Positions 52,962-61,715 are shown, numbered from the stretch's first letter. The stretch: 64,000 nt of DNA from Tabrizicola_A sp965284335 (GCF_965284335.1 NZ_OZ260076.1), one strand, 5' to 3'. Notes: a model not told the origin generated them from the sequence alone. Numbers and translations: made by a program.

Positions 52962-54101
52962 ATGACCAATTCTTGGCGCTTTTCAACGCTGGGCGACCGC
53001 CATCGCGCACTGGGTTCGAATCTGGAGGACTGGTCGGGCATGGGCACCGCCTGGTCTTACGAAAAGGGCGATCCGGACGCGGAATATATGGCCATCCGCA
53101 CCAAGGCGGGGCTGATGGATGTCTCGGGGCTGAAAAAGGTGCATATCACCGGCCATGCCGCCGCCCATGTGATTGAACGCGCCACCACGCGGAACATGGA
53201 AAAGCTGATGCCGGGCCGGGCGGTTTACGCCTGTATGCTGAACGACGCGGGCAAGTTCATTGATGACTGCGTGATCTACCGCATGGGGCCTGACAGCTTT
53301 ATGGTCGTCCATGGCTCGGGGCAGGGGCATGAGCAGCTGACCATGGCCGCGATTGGCCGTGATGTCTCGATCCGCTTTGACGACAATCTGCATGACCTGT
53401 CGCTGCAAGGCCCGCTGGCCGTGGACTATCTGGAAAAGCACATTCCGGGCATCCGCAATCTGGCCTATTTCAGCCATATGGGCGCGAGCCTGTTTGGCAA
53501 GCCGATCACCATCTCCCGCACCGGATATACCGGCGAGCGCGGCTATGAGATCTTCTGCCGTGGCCAAGACGCGCCGATGATCTGGGACCGCATTTTGGAG
53601 GAAGGTGCTGCGATGGGCATCATCCCCTGCCGCTTTACCACGCTGGATATGCTGCGGACCGAATCCTATCTGCTGTTCTTCCCCTTCGACAATTCGGAAA
53701 TGTATCCCTTCGAAAACGAAGGCCCCGGCGACACGCTGTGGGAACTGGGCCTTGATTTCACCGTCTCGCCCGGCAAGGTGGGCTTCCGTGGGGCCGAAGA
53801 GCATTACCGTTTGAAGGGCAAAGAGCGGTTCAAGATTTCCGGCATGATGCTGGAGGGCAAGAACGTGCCCGGCAATGGCGCGCCGGTGTTCAAGGGCGGC
53901 AAGCAGGTGGGGGTCGTGACCCAAGCCATGTATTCGCCGCTGCATGATTGGACCGTGGCCATCGCCCGCCTGCCGGTGGCTGACGCCAATAACGGCACCG
54001 CGCTTGAGGTTCGTTGCGGCACCCATGGGCCGATCAAAGGCAAATCGGCTGCGCTGCCCTTCTATGACGTCGATAAAAAGCGTCGCAGCGCACAGGGCTG
54101 A
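52962..54101 (+). CDS. dmmD: DmmD, GcvT-like tetrahydrofolate-binding protein
   Basis: A 379-residue aminomethyltransferase-fold protein. IRTKAGLMDVSGLKKVHITG near residue 43, SLQGPLAVDYLEKHIPGIRN near residue 147 and ISRTGYTGERGYEIFCRGQD near residue 184 are GcvT-type segments. In the dimethylamine monooxygenase operon of Ruegeria the homologue probably hands the released formaldehyde to tetrahydrofolate. GGGAG precedes the ATG. It leads dmmDABC, with 66 bases to dmmA. On its own it could be mistaken for DmdA (DMSP demethylase), but context decides. Confidence 0.82.
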   Translation: MTNSWRFSTLGDRHRALGSNLEDWSGMGTAWSYEKGDPDAEYMAIRTKAGLMDVSGLKKVHITGHAAAHVIERATTRNMEKLMPGRAVYACMLNDAGKFIDDCVIYRMGPDSFMVVHGSGQGHEQLTMAAIGRDVSIRFDDNLHDLSLQGPLAVDYLEKHIPGIRNLAYFSHMGASLFGKPITISRTGYTGERGYEIFCRGQDAPMIWDRILEEGAAMGIIPCRFTTLDMLRTESYLLFFPFDNSEMYPFENEGPGDTLWELGLDFTVSPGKVGFRGAEEHYRLKGKERFKISGMMLEGKNVPGNGAPVFKGGKQVGVVTQAMYSPLHDWTVAIARLPVADANNGTALEVRCGTHGPIKGKSAALPFYDVDKKRRSAQG

Positions 54102-54167
54102 CAGAGCCATCCCCCGCCGGGTGCTGCCCCGGCTTCGGAAGCCTCCGGCGGGGATATTTAAGAACAG

Positions 54168-54809
54168 ATGAATGGGCAAAGTGCGGACCATATGACAAAG
54201 ACCGAGTTTCCCCCTGCGATGATCAGCCGTCCGGTTTACGGCGTGCTGGAGCCGCGCCCGGGGGCCTTTCACCTGATCGTGGCAGATGGTGAGGGCGCCG
54301 AGGCGGTGGCGGATATGCTGGCCAAGGCCGATGACCCTGCTGCGATGCTGGCCAAAAGCCATATCCTTTACACCGCAGGCCCGAACGGCACCGACCAATG
54401 GGACAAGATCGACGCCTTGGGCGCCAAACAGGCGCAAAAGGCCGCTTCGATCCCGACGCTTTTGTTCCGTCTGGCCCGCGTCTTGCAAGATGCGCCGATG
54501 GGCACGCAGGTTTATCTGACCGGCACCGAGGGGCTGATGGGCCAAGCCGAGCGGGATGTCATGGCCTTGGGCTTTCCCCATGTCGATATTCAAAAGGAAC
54601 ATCGCGGATCAACCGTGCGGCGCGTGCAATGCGTGCATTGCAAGGGCATCACCGAGAACGTCAAGACCGACCCGTTCCAGTGCAGCCATTGCGGCTTGCA
54701 CCTCTTCGTGCGCGACCATTACTCGCGCCGCTTGGCGGCCTTTCAGGGCGTCAACATTGATGCGGAAGACAAGGGGCAAATCCCCCCGGCGGTGGAGCGG
54801 TTCAAATGA
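54168..54809 (+). CDS. dmmA: Dimethylamine monooxygenase subunit DmmA
   Basis: A 213-residue subunit. The N-terminal part has a mixed alpha/beta pattern (VYGVLEPRPGAFHLIVADGE). The C-terminal part holds two CxxC pairs, CVHC (about residues 154-157) and CSHC (about 173-176), a zinc- or iron-binding ribbon, followed by GLHLFVRDHYSRRLAAFQGV. It overlaps dmmB by four bases. Letters follow the published dmmDABC order as I recall it. An ATG at residue 9 is an alternative start. Confidence 0.78.
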   Translation: MNGQSADHMTKTEFPPAMISRPVYGVLEPRPGAFHLIVADGEGAEAVADMLAKADDPAAMLAKSHILYTAGPNGTDQWDKIDALGAKQAQKAASIPTLLFRLARVLQDAPMGTQVYLTGTEGLMGQAERDVMALGFPHVDIQKEHRGSTVRRVQCVHCKGITENVKTDPFQCSHCGLHLFVRDHYSRRLAAFQGVNIDAEDKGQIPPAVERFK

Positions 54810-55768
54810 GCGGTGGTGCAAAACTCAATGTCCGCGTGGCCGAGGTCGTGAAGGTCAACGATCTGATCGCCCGCTTTCGCTTTGTTGCCCGTGATGGCGG
54901 CGAATTGCCGGCCTTTTCCGGCGGCGCCCATACGGTCGTCGAGATGGACGACCACGGCACGCGGCGGCTGAACCCCTATTCGCTGATGTCCGACCCCGAG
55001 GATCGCTCGGGCTACGAGATTTCCGTGCGCCGCGATGATCAGGGGCGCGGCGGGTCGCTTTACATGCACCAACATGTCAAGCCGGGCATGGAGATGGTGC
55101 TGTCGCACCCGATGAACCTCTTTCCCTTGGACAACCGCGCGCGCAAGCATCTGTTTCTTGCCGGTGGCATCGGCATCACGCCGTTTCTGGCGATGATGCA
55201 CCAGCTTGCGCGCTTTGGTGGCAAGTTTGAACTCCACTATGCCACCCGCAACCCCGGCCTTTGCGCCTATGGCGATGCGTTGAAGGCCGCCCATGGCGAC
55301 CGCGTGAACCTTTATTTCGACGACATGGGCCAGCAGATGCCCTTGGCCGAGATCCTGTCCCGCCAGCCCATCGGCACGCATCTTTACTGTTGCGGGCCCA
55401 AGGGCATGCTGAATTGGGTGCGCGCCACGGCGGCGGCGGCGGGGATGCCCGAACATGCCGTGCATTTCGAGGAATTCACCGCCCCCGGCACAGGGGAGCG
55501 CTTTGAGGTGGAGCTGGCCACCTCTGGTAAGACCATTTCCGTCGGCCCCACGCAATCCTTGTTGGAGGCGATGGAGGCCGCCGGCGTCGATGCGCCCTAT
55601 CTGTGCCGCGGCGGGGCCTGCGGGCAATGCGAATGCAACGTCCTCAAATGCGATGGCCAGATCGACCACCGCGATCATTGGCTGTCGCCCGAAGAAATGG
55701 CCAGCAATACCAAAATCATGCCCTGCGTCAGCCGCTTCACCGGCAAGACGCTTGTGATCGACCGATAG
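54806..55768 (+). CDS. dmmB: Dimethylamine monooxygenase reductase subunit DmmB
   Basis: A 320-residue phthalate-dioxygenase-reductase-type protein. The flavin domain has RRLNPYSLMSDPEDRSGYEI near residue 52. The NAD(P)H domain has KHLFLAGGIGITPFLAMMHQ near residue 114. A plant-type [2Fe-2S] domain is C-terminal, with cysteines at 267, 272 and 275 (CRGGACGQC) and a later one. It should pass electrons from NAD(P)H to the haem subunit. It is coupled to dmmA by an ATGA overlap and to dmmC by a short gap. Confidence 0.86.
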   Translation: MSGGAKLNVRVAEVVKVNDLIARFRFVARDGGELPAFSGGAHTVVEMDDHGTRRLNPYSLMSDPEDRSGYEISVRRDDQGRGGSLYMHQHVKPGMEMVLSHPMNLFPLDNRARKHLFLAGGIGITPFLAMMHQLARFGGKFELHYATRNPGLCAYGDALKAAHGDRVNLYFDDMGQQMPLAEILSRQPIGTHLYCCGPKGMLNWVRATAAAAGMPEHAVHFEEFTAPGTGERFEVELATSGKTISVGPTQSLLEAMEAAGVDAPYLCRGGACGQCECNVLKCDGQIDHRDHWLSPEEMASNTKIMPCVSRFTGKTLVIDR

Positions 55769-55777
55769 GAGCGACCG

Positions 55778-56845
55778 ATGAGCCTTGATTTCAAATACGG
55801 CTTTGATGAGTTTTTCCGCGACGAGACCTATTGCGACGATTTCACCTATCGCAATTCGCCCGCCGCGATCCGCCGCTTTCCCTTCCCGTTTGACCGCGAC
55901 GATTACATGTATTCGGTCAATATGGAGCCGCATGTGCCGGGGCGCAAAGGCTCGGTCTTTGAAAAGACCTTTGACGTCGATGAGCATTACCTGAGCGAGA
56001 TGCGCGACCGTGCCCGCGTGCTGGCCAAAGACCCGCTGCGCTGCCAGTCCTTGCCGCATATGACGCTGGCCGGGTGGGATCTGTTGGAGCTGATCATGGA
56101 AACCAAGGCGCGGGAATATCCGCAGTGGTTTTCGCTGACCAAGGATGGCAACCATTGGAACTGGATCAACCGGCCCTTGGGGATTGATCAGAAGTTCACC
56201 TTCCTTGATGAATCGACCCTGCCTTATGGGCCGATGGAATACATCACCCGCCAGACCCAAGGCGATTTCACCTTGCAAGACGAACGCGAGGGCACGCTTT
56301 GGGTGGATGCGGGCATGGTGACGACGCAGGCCGACTGGTCGTTGGATTTCAACATTGGGATGAACTTTCACGAATGGCACGCCCCGGTGCCCTTGGCCCA
56401 TGAAAAGGGCATCTTCGACCGGGCGCTGAAATTCCTTCTAAAGCTTCAGCATGGCGCGCCGGTGCGGCGTTACAACTGGACGATGACGGTCAATCCGCTC
56501 TTGGACACCGCGCCCGAGACCTACCCCGATTGGGGCCATATGCGCACCTTGCTGACCCAAGAGAACATGGGCCATATGATGCATCTGCGCGTGGAATTGC
56601 AGACGCTCTATCGGCTGCCGCGCTCCAATGCTATTTGCTTTGATATCCGCGCCTATCTGGGCAAGTTCGAAGAGCTGGTGACCGTGCCGAAATGGGGCCG
56701 CCGGCTGCACCGTGTGGTGCGTGATATTCACCCCGATCTGGCCGCCTACAAAGGTTTCTTGCGCAACCGCGAGGCCATGACTCAGTGGCTGTCGCAATAT
56801 GACGATGGCGCACCCACCTCGCCCGGCTGGTGGCCCGAGGACTGA
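55778..56845 (+). CDS. dmmC: Dimethylamine monooxygenase haem subunit DmmC (DUF3445)
   Basis: A 355-residue member of the DUF3445 family, now known as haem-dependent oxidative N-demethylase alpha-like, whose haem sits in a PAS-type fold. NSPAAIRRFPFPFDRDDYMY, QDEREGTLWVDAGMVTTQAD and FNIGMNFHEWHAPVPLAHEK are typical. LYRLPRSNAICFDIRAYLG lies near residue 277. It would carry out the O2-dependent demethylation of dimethylamine. It ends the dmmDABC set, 14 bases before the GlxA-type regulator. Confidence 0.84.
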   Translation: MSLDFKYGFDEFFRDETYCDDFTYRNSPAAIRRFPFPFDRDDYMYSVNMEPHVPGRKGSVFEKTFDVDEHYLSEMRDRARVLAKDPLRCQSLPHMTLAGWDLLELIMETKAREYPQWFSLTKDGNHWNWINRPLGIDQKFTFLDESTLPYGPMEYITRQTQGDFTLQDEREGTLWVDAGMVTTQADWSLDFNIGMNFHEWHAPVPLAHEKGIFDRALKFLLKLQHGAPVRRYNWTMTVNPLLDTAPETYPDWGHMRTLLTQENMGHMMHLRVELQTLYRLPRSNAICFDIRAYLGKFEELVTVPKWGRRLHRVVRDIHPDLAAYKGFLRNREAMTQWLSQYDDGAPTSPGWWPED

Positions 56846-56859
56846 AAGGAAGAACGGAC

Positions 56860-57858
56860 ATGCCCACCGAAGGCCCCCTGCGTCTGGGTTTCCTGATGTT
56901 TCCGGGCTTCCCGATGGCTTGCCTGACCTCGGCCATCGAACCTTTGCGCGCGGCCAATGAAATCATGGGGCGGCGCGAGTTCTCATGGCGGCTGGTTGCA
57001 GAAACCCGCGCCCCGGTGCGCTCTTCTGCCGAAGTGCGGTTTGAACCCGATGTCACCCTTGCCGAGGTCGAGGGGCTGGATCAGCTTTATCTTATCTCGC
57101 CGCCCACCGCCGAATTCGCCGATCCGCGCCACAGCCCGGCGCGTCTGCGCTGGCTGGAACGCACCGGCCTGACGCTGGGCGCCTTTTCGGGTGGGATTTT
57201 CCCCTTGGCGCGTGCGGGGCTGATGGAGGGGCGCGGCTGTTCGGTTCATTGGTGCTATGAGGCCGCCTTCAAGGCCGAGTTTCCCGATGTTCGGGCCTCT
57301 GAGTCGGTGATCTTGCGGGAAAAGCGGCGCATCACGGCCTCGGGGTCGGGGGCGGTCTTTGACCTGATGCTGCGTCTGATCGAAGAACGTCTGGGCCGCC
57401 AATGCATGACCGAGGTGGCCTGCTGGTTCCAACATCCCTTTGTCCGCGACGAGGCGGCCAGCCAAAAGGTGCCCGTGGCCCGCAGCGCGGCCACCGCCGA
57501 TCGGCTCTCCCCCCCGATCCGCGAGGCGATCCGGCTTTTCGAAACCCATATCGAAGACCCTCTGCGCATCCCCGATGTGGCGGCCGCAGTTGCCATGTCA
57601 GGCCGCCATTTTGAACGGCTGTTCAAGCGTGAAACCGGGCAAAGCCCGCTGCGCTATTACCGGCATATGCGCCTGTCCAAGGCGCGCCAGCGCGTGCTTT
57701 ATTCCAACGATCCCTTGCGCGAGATTGCCGTCGCAGTCGGCTATCTGACACCCGCACCGATGGCGCGGCATTATCAGGAACTCTTTGGCGTCAGCCCAAA
57801 GGATGAACGCAGGCTCGCCTCTGGGCTGCACCGCTCGGTGCCTGCTGCGGCGGAATAA
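56860..57858 (+). CDS. GlxA-family AraC-type transcriptional regulator
   Basis: A 332-residue regulator. An N-terminal DJ-1/PfpI-like domain (residues about 8-170; LRLGFLMFPGFPMACLTSAI, VHWCYEAAF) is followed by an AraC double helix-turn-helix (about 225-320; VAAAVAMSGRHFERLFKRET, SPLRYYRHMRLSKARQRVLY, IAVAVGYLTPAPMARHYQEL). Its start lies 14 bases after dmmC, with GAAAGGAAG, so it is probably cotranscribed. Relatives often activate carnitine, glycine-betaine or similar catabolism, so it may control the amine genes. Confidence 0.86.
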   Translation: MPTEGPLRLGFLMFPGFPMACLTSAIEPLRAANEIMGRREFSWRLVAETRAPVRSSAEVRFEPDVTLAEVEGLDQLYLISPPTAEFADPRHSPARLRWLERTGLTLGAFSGGIFPLARAGLMEGRGCSVHWCYEAAFKAEFPDVRASESVILREKRRITASGSGAVFDLMLRLIEERLGRQCMTEVACWFQHPFVRDEAASQKVPVARSAATADRLSPPIREAIRLFETHIEDPLRIPDVAAAVAMSGRHFERLFKRETGQSPLRYYRHMRLSKARQRVLYSNDPLREIAVAVGYLTPAPMARHYQELFGVSPKDERRLASGLHRSVPAAAE

Positions 57859-57883
57859 GCCGCAAGGATCGTCCAAAGCCCCC

Positions 57884-58741
57884 TCACCCCTGCGACGACA
57901 GCACCGCAATTCCGGTGAACACCGTGATGATCCCCAGCCATTGCGCCGGGCGCACCGCCTCATTCAGGATCTTCCACGCCAACAGGATCGTCAGCACCCC
58001 AAACAAAGACGAGCTGATGGCCGCATATTCCGGATTGGGCAGGCGGCCCGAAAAGGTGATCAGACTGATCGCCAAGGCATCCAGCACACCCATCGACGCC
58101 ACCGCCCGGCCAACCCCCACCGGCATCCGCCGCGCCGCGCCACTGGCCAAAACCAGCGCAAAGACCGCCGCCAAAGCCACCAACCGCGTGACCGCGATCG
58201 AGGCCATTTCATCCCCCTGCCGCGCGCCCTCTTGGGCCAGCCAAAAGGTCGTGGCAAAGCCCACGGTTCCGGCCAGCGACCATAAAATCGCCTCGCCCAT
58301 CCGTCGCCCCCGCATCGGACCATCCTCGGCATGACCGGTCAGCGCGACAATGGCGATCCCGCCGACAATCGCCAGAACGGCCATCATCTCCAGAACCGAA
58401 ACCTCCGCCCCACCCAGCGCCGCAAAGCCAAGCGAGATCATCGGAAACGCACCAAGAATCGGTGCCACCAGCCGCACCGGCGCCAAGCTGAACGCCCGGT
58501 AAAGCCCGCCCATCCCCAAGACATAGGCCAGCCCCGCCGCGCCTGAAAAGCCGTAAGCTGGCCACGTCATGGCCGACCACTGTGCAATCAGCACCGTCGG
58601 CAGCGCCAAAGCCAGCGTTCCTGTGGCCAAAACTCCCAACATAATAGGCAAAATCGGCGTATCTTGCCCGATTTTGCGCACCATCAAATCATGCACCGCC
58701 CAAGCGCAAGCTGCCGTCAGGCCGCAGATCAATGCCAGCAT
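57884..58741 (-). CDS. EamA/DMT-family transporter
   Basis: A 285-residue protein with about ten transmembrane segments in two halves. MLALICGLTAACAWAVHDLM begins helix 1; YRAFSLAPVRLVAPILGAFP in the middle and SSSLFGVLTILLAWKILNEA near residue 238 are the EamA signatures. The ATG at 58741 has GGGGAAGG upstream; a longer start at 58759 is weaker. It is convergent with the GlxA-type gene and divergent from tdm, 105 bp away. Fourth EamA gene of the window. Substrate unknown. Confidence 0.8.
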   Translation of the reverse strand: MLALICGLTAACAWAVHDLMVRKIGQDTPILPIMLGVLATGTLALALPTVLIAQWSAMTWPAYGFSGAAGLAYVLGMGGLYRAFSLAPVRLVAPILGAFPMISLGFAALGGAEVSVLEMMAVLAIVGGIAIVALTGHAEDGPMRGRRMGEAILWSLAGTVGFATTFWLAQEGARQGDEMASIAVTRLVALAAVFALVLASGAARRMPVGVGRAVASMGVLDALAISLITFSGRLPNPEYAAISSSLFGVLTILLAWKILNEAVRPAQWLGIITVFTGIAVLSSQG

Positions 58742-58807
58742 TTTCGCGCCTTCCCCCAACGTGCCGCTTGTGCCACGCTTAAGCTGTGGCTATTCTTCTG
58801 AATGAAC

Positions 58808-58830
58808 AAGTTTTAACCCCATTAAAACTT
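58808..58830 (+). promoter_or_regulatory. Inverted repeat upstream of tdm
   Basis: Perfect arms AAGTTTTAA and TTAAAACTT separated by CCCCA, ending 16 bases before the tdm ATG. The AT-rich arms in a GC-rich setting suggest a repressor site overlapping the promoter or translation start region. Confidence 0.55.
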
Positions 58831-58846
58831 CTTGCAAGGGACGCCG

Positions 58847-61225
58847 ATGCTCGACACCCCCTATCCCAGCGTCATTCCGGGGCCGCCGCGCCCTTCCCGC
58901 ATCCTGACACCGCGCGATCTGGAACGCCACCACGGACGTGAGCGGCATGTGGTTCCCGGCGGCGGCGCCCTGATGCTGCGGCTTGGGGCAGGGGACCGGC
59001 TGACAGTGGTGAATGATGAGGGCGGCCAGATTGCCGAACTCGTCGCCGCCACGGGCACGGGCCGCATTGATGCGGCCCTTATTGGTCAGGCTTCGAACTC
59101 CGGGGCCGAGGGGCTCAAGGCCATGCTGGCCTTGGGCGATGCGGCGGGCGAGGGGATGGCGCGCCTGCGCCACGGCATCGCCGCCAAGGGCATTGATCTG
59201 GCCACTGCCGGGGCCTTGCGCCTTTTCGCCCCCGACACGCGCCCCGGCGCACGCGCCGAACTGACCGCGCTTGATGACGGCTGGCTGATCCTTGCCGCGC
59301 CGGGCCTGCCCATGGCGCCCGAGGCGCAGGATACCGCCACGCCGCTCACGCTCCACCTTCAGCGCGCCAAGCCGCGCGAGATGGGCAAGTTCGACCTGCC
59401 CGATCCCTTGGCCGAGCCGGTGCTTGACCTGCGCGTGAAATCGGCAACGGCGGAAAGCTATTTCGTCAAGGCGGGCGACTATATCCAGATCATCGACGTC
59501 GAAGGCCGCCAATGCACCGATTTCCAGTGCTTTGACGCCCGCAAACTCGACCGCGGCATCCAGCACGCGCTTGACGTCACCACCTCGCGCACGCTGATGG
59601 GCCATGCCTATTCGATGCCGGGCCTGCATTCGAAATACTTCGATCAAGATTGGGTGCCGCTGGTCGAAGTGGTGCAAGACACCGTCGGACGCCATGACGC
59701 CTTTGCCATGGCCTGCGCGTCGAAATATTACGACGACATCGGCTATCCCGGCCACGTCAACTGCTCCGACAATTTCAACGGCGCGCTGGCGAAACATGGG
59801 GTCGACGCGCGGCCCGGCTGGATGGCGGTGAACCTCTTTTTCAACACCAACATCGACGCCCATGGCGTGCTGATCTCCGATGAGCCTTGGTCGCGCCCCG
59901 GCGACTATGTCCTCTTCCGCGCGCTGACCGATATCGTCTGTGTCAACTCGGCCTGCCCCGATGACACCTCGCCCGCCAATGGCTGGTATCTCTCCGATAT
60001 CCACGTCCGCACTTATCCGGGTGCCGAGAAATTCAGCCGTTCCATCGCCTATCGCCCCACCCCGGAGTCAGAGCCGAAGATGACCAAGGAAACCGCCTTC
60101 CATGCGCCGATCTCGGCCAAAACCCGCAACATGGTGGAATACAAGGGCTATTGGCTGGCCAATACCTATTCGCAAAACGGCGCGATCGAGGAATACTGGG
60201 CCTGCCGCGAAAAGGCCGTGGTCCTTGACCTCTCGCCCTTGCGCAAATTCGAAGTGACCGGCCCCGATGCCGAGGCGCTGATGCAATTCTGCCTGACGCG
60301 CGACATGAAAAAGCTGTCGGTCGGTCAGGTGGTCTATTCCGCCATGTGCTATGAACACGGCGGCATGATCGACGATGGCACCGTCTTCCGTCTGGGCAAG
60401 GATCAGTTCCGCTGGATCGGTGGCGATGATTATTCCGGCGTCTGGCTGCGTGAGCAGGCCGAAAAGCTGGGGCTCAAGGTGATGGTGCGCTCCTCGACCG
60501 ACCAGATGCACAATCTGGCCGTTCAGGGCCCGAACAGCCGCGAGATCCTGCGCCGCATGATCTGGACCGCGCCGCATCAGCCAACGATTGACGAGCTTGG
60601 CTGGTTCCGCCTGACCGTGGGCCGCCTTGGCGGCCCATCAGGCGCGCCGGTGGTGGTGTCGCGCACCGGCTATACCGGCGAATTGGGCTTTGAGATTTTC
60701 TGCCACCCCAAGGATGGCCACGCGGTCTATGATGCGGTCTGGGCCAATGGCGGCGATCTGGGGCTGAAACCCATGGGCCTTGCCGCCCTTGATATGGTGC
60801 GCATCGAGGCCGGGCTGATCTTTGCCGGCTACGATTTCTCCGACCAGACCGACCCCTTCGAGGCCGGCATCGGCTTTACCGTGCCCCTGAAAACCAAGAC
60901 CGACGATTTCATCGGCCGCGAGGCGCTGATCCGCCGCAAGGAAAACCCGATCCACAAATTCGTCGGCCTCGACATCGACGCCAATGTCGATGTCGGCCAC
61001 GGCGACTGCCTGCATATCGGGCGCGCGCAGGTGGGGGTGGTGACCTCCTCCATGCGCTCGCCGCTTCTGGGCAAGAACATCGCCCTTGCGCGGGTCGATG
61101 TGGCCCATGCGGCGGTGGGCACCGAACTTGAGGTCGGCAAGCTTGACGGTCAGCAAAAGCGGCTTCCGGCGGTGATCGTGCCCCTGTCGCATTACGACCC
61201 CAAGAAAACCCGTCCACAAAGCTGA
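58847..61225 (+). CDS. tdm: Trimethylamine N-oxide demethylase
   Basis: A 792-residue two-part protein. The N-terminal DUF1989-type metal domain (about residues 20-400) has ATAESYFVKAGDYIQIIDVE, CTDFQCFDARKLDRGIQHAL and CSDNFNGAL, with conserved cysteines that may bind zinc. The C-terminal GcvT-like domain (about 430-790; NLAVQGPNSREILRRMIWTA, VSRTGYTGELGFEIFCHPKD) would take formaldehyde to tetrahydrofolate. This architecture and length match Tdm, which splits TMAO to dimethylamine and formaldehyde. AAGGGA lies before the ATG at 58847. A truncated haemoglobin follows. Confidence 0.88.
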   Translation: MLDTPYPSVIPGPPRPSRILTPRDLERHHGRERHVVPGGGALMLRLGAGDRLTVVNDEGGQIAELVAATGTGRIDAALIGQASNSGAEGLKAMLALGDAAGEGMARLRHGIAAKGIDLATAGALRLFAPDTRPGARAELTALDDGWLILAAPGLPMAPEAQDTATPLTLHLQRAKPREMGKFDLPDPLAEPVLDLRVKSATAESYFVKAGDYIQIIDVEGRQCTDFQCFDARKLDRGIQHALDVTTSRTLMGHAYSMPGLHSKYFDQDWVPLVEVVQDTVGRHDAFAMACASKYYDDIGYPGHVNCSDNFNGALAKHGVDARPGWMAVNLFFNTNIDAHGVLISDEPWSRPGDYVLFRALTDIVCVNSACPDDTSPANGWYLSDIHVRTYPGAEKFSRSIAYRPTPESEPKMTKETAFHAPISAKTRNMVEYKGYWLANTYSQNGAIEEYWACREKAVVLDLSPLRKFEVTGPDAEALMQFCLTRDMKKLSVGQVVYSAMCYEHGGMIDDGTVFRLGKDQFRWIGGDDYSGVWLREQAEKLGLKVMVRSSTDQMHNLAVQGPNSREILRRMIWTAPHQPTIDELGWFRLTVGRLGGPSGAPVVVSRTGYTGELGFEIFCHPKDGHAVYDAVWANGGDLGLKPMGLAALDMVRIEAGLIFAGYDFSDQTDPFEAGIGFTVPLKTKTDDFIGREALIRRKENPIHKFVGLDIDANVDVGHGDCLHIGRAQVGVVTSSMRSPLLGKNIALARVDVAHAAVGTELEVGKLDGQQKRLPAVIVPLSHYDPKKTRPQS

Positions 61226-61240
61226 CCCGGCCGCGTGGGC

Positions 61241-61309
61241 GGAATGTTGCAAACATTCCGGACCGGAGCCTGCGCGCAGGCTCCGAACCGATTTCTGTAA
61301 AGAAATCGG
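61241..61309. repeat. Three consecutive hairpins between tdm and the globin gene
   Basis: GGAATGTT-GCA-AACATTCC (61241-61259); a perfect 22-bp palindrome with half-site CGGAGCCTGCG (61264-61285); CCGATTTCT-GTAA-AGAAATCGG (61288-61309). They fill most of the 102-bp spacer, in a row, without a T-run. Confidence 0.75.
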
Positions 61310-61327
61310 CTGCCTTGGGAGGGCGCT

Positions 61328-61711
61328 ATGGAACCGATGATCGACCGCATGGGCGGCGAGGAAAAGGTCCACATGCTGGTGGACCATTTCTATGACCTGA
61401 TCGAAACCCTGCCACAGGGCCGCGCGATCATGGAGATGCATCTAAAAGGCCACGGCCTGTCCCATGTCCGCCCCGCCCAGTTCGAGTTTCTCTGCGGCTT
61501 TTTCGGCGGGCGGCGCTATTACCACGAACGCCACGGCCACATGTCCTTGCGCGAAATCCACGCCCATGTGGAAATCCGCGCTCAGGATGCCGAGGATTGG
61601 CTTGCCGTGATGGACCGCGCGATGGGCGATGTCGGCGTTGACGAAGGCATCCGCGCGCAGCTTAACACCACCTTTCGCCGTGCGGCCTTGATGCTGGTGA
61701 ATACCGACTGA
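61328..61711 (+). CDS. Group II truncated haemoglobin
   Basis: A 127-residue globin. MLVDHFYDLIETLPQGRAIM (helix B to E region), FEFLCGFFGGRRYYHERHGH and SLREIHAHVEIRAQDAEDWL with a tryptophan at the G8 position are group II features, and the histidine in this stretch should be the proximal ligand. Such globins bind O2 or NO. It is 102 bp after tdm on the same strand; a role in O2 supply to, or NO protection of, the amine oxygenases is speculative. Confidence 0.83.
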   Translation: MEPMIDRMGGEEKVHMLVDHFYDLIETLPQGRAIMEMHLKGHGLSHVRPAQFEFLCGFFGGRRYYHERHGHMSLREIHAHVEIRAQDAEDWLAVMDRAMGDVGVDEGIRAQLNTTFRRAALMLVNTD

Positions 61712-61715
61712 TCCG

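Noticed and set aside
52962..54101. Calling the GcvT-like gene dmdA (DMSP demethylase) or gcvT
   Set aside because: It leads the dmmABC genes and no glycine-cleavage partner genes are near.
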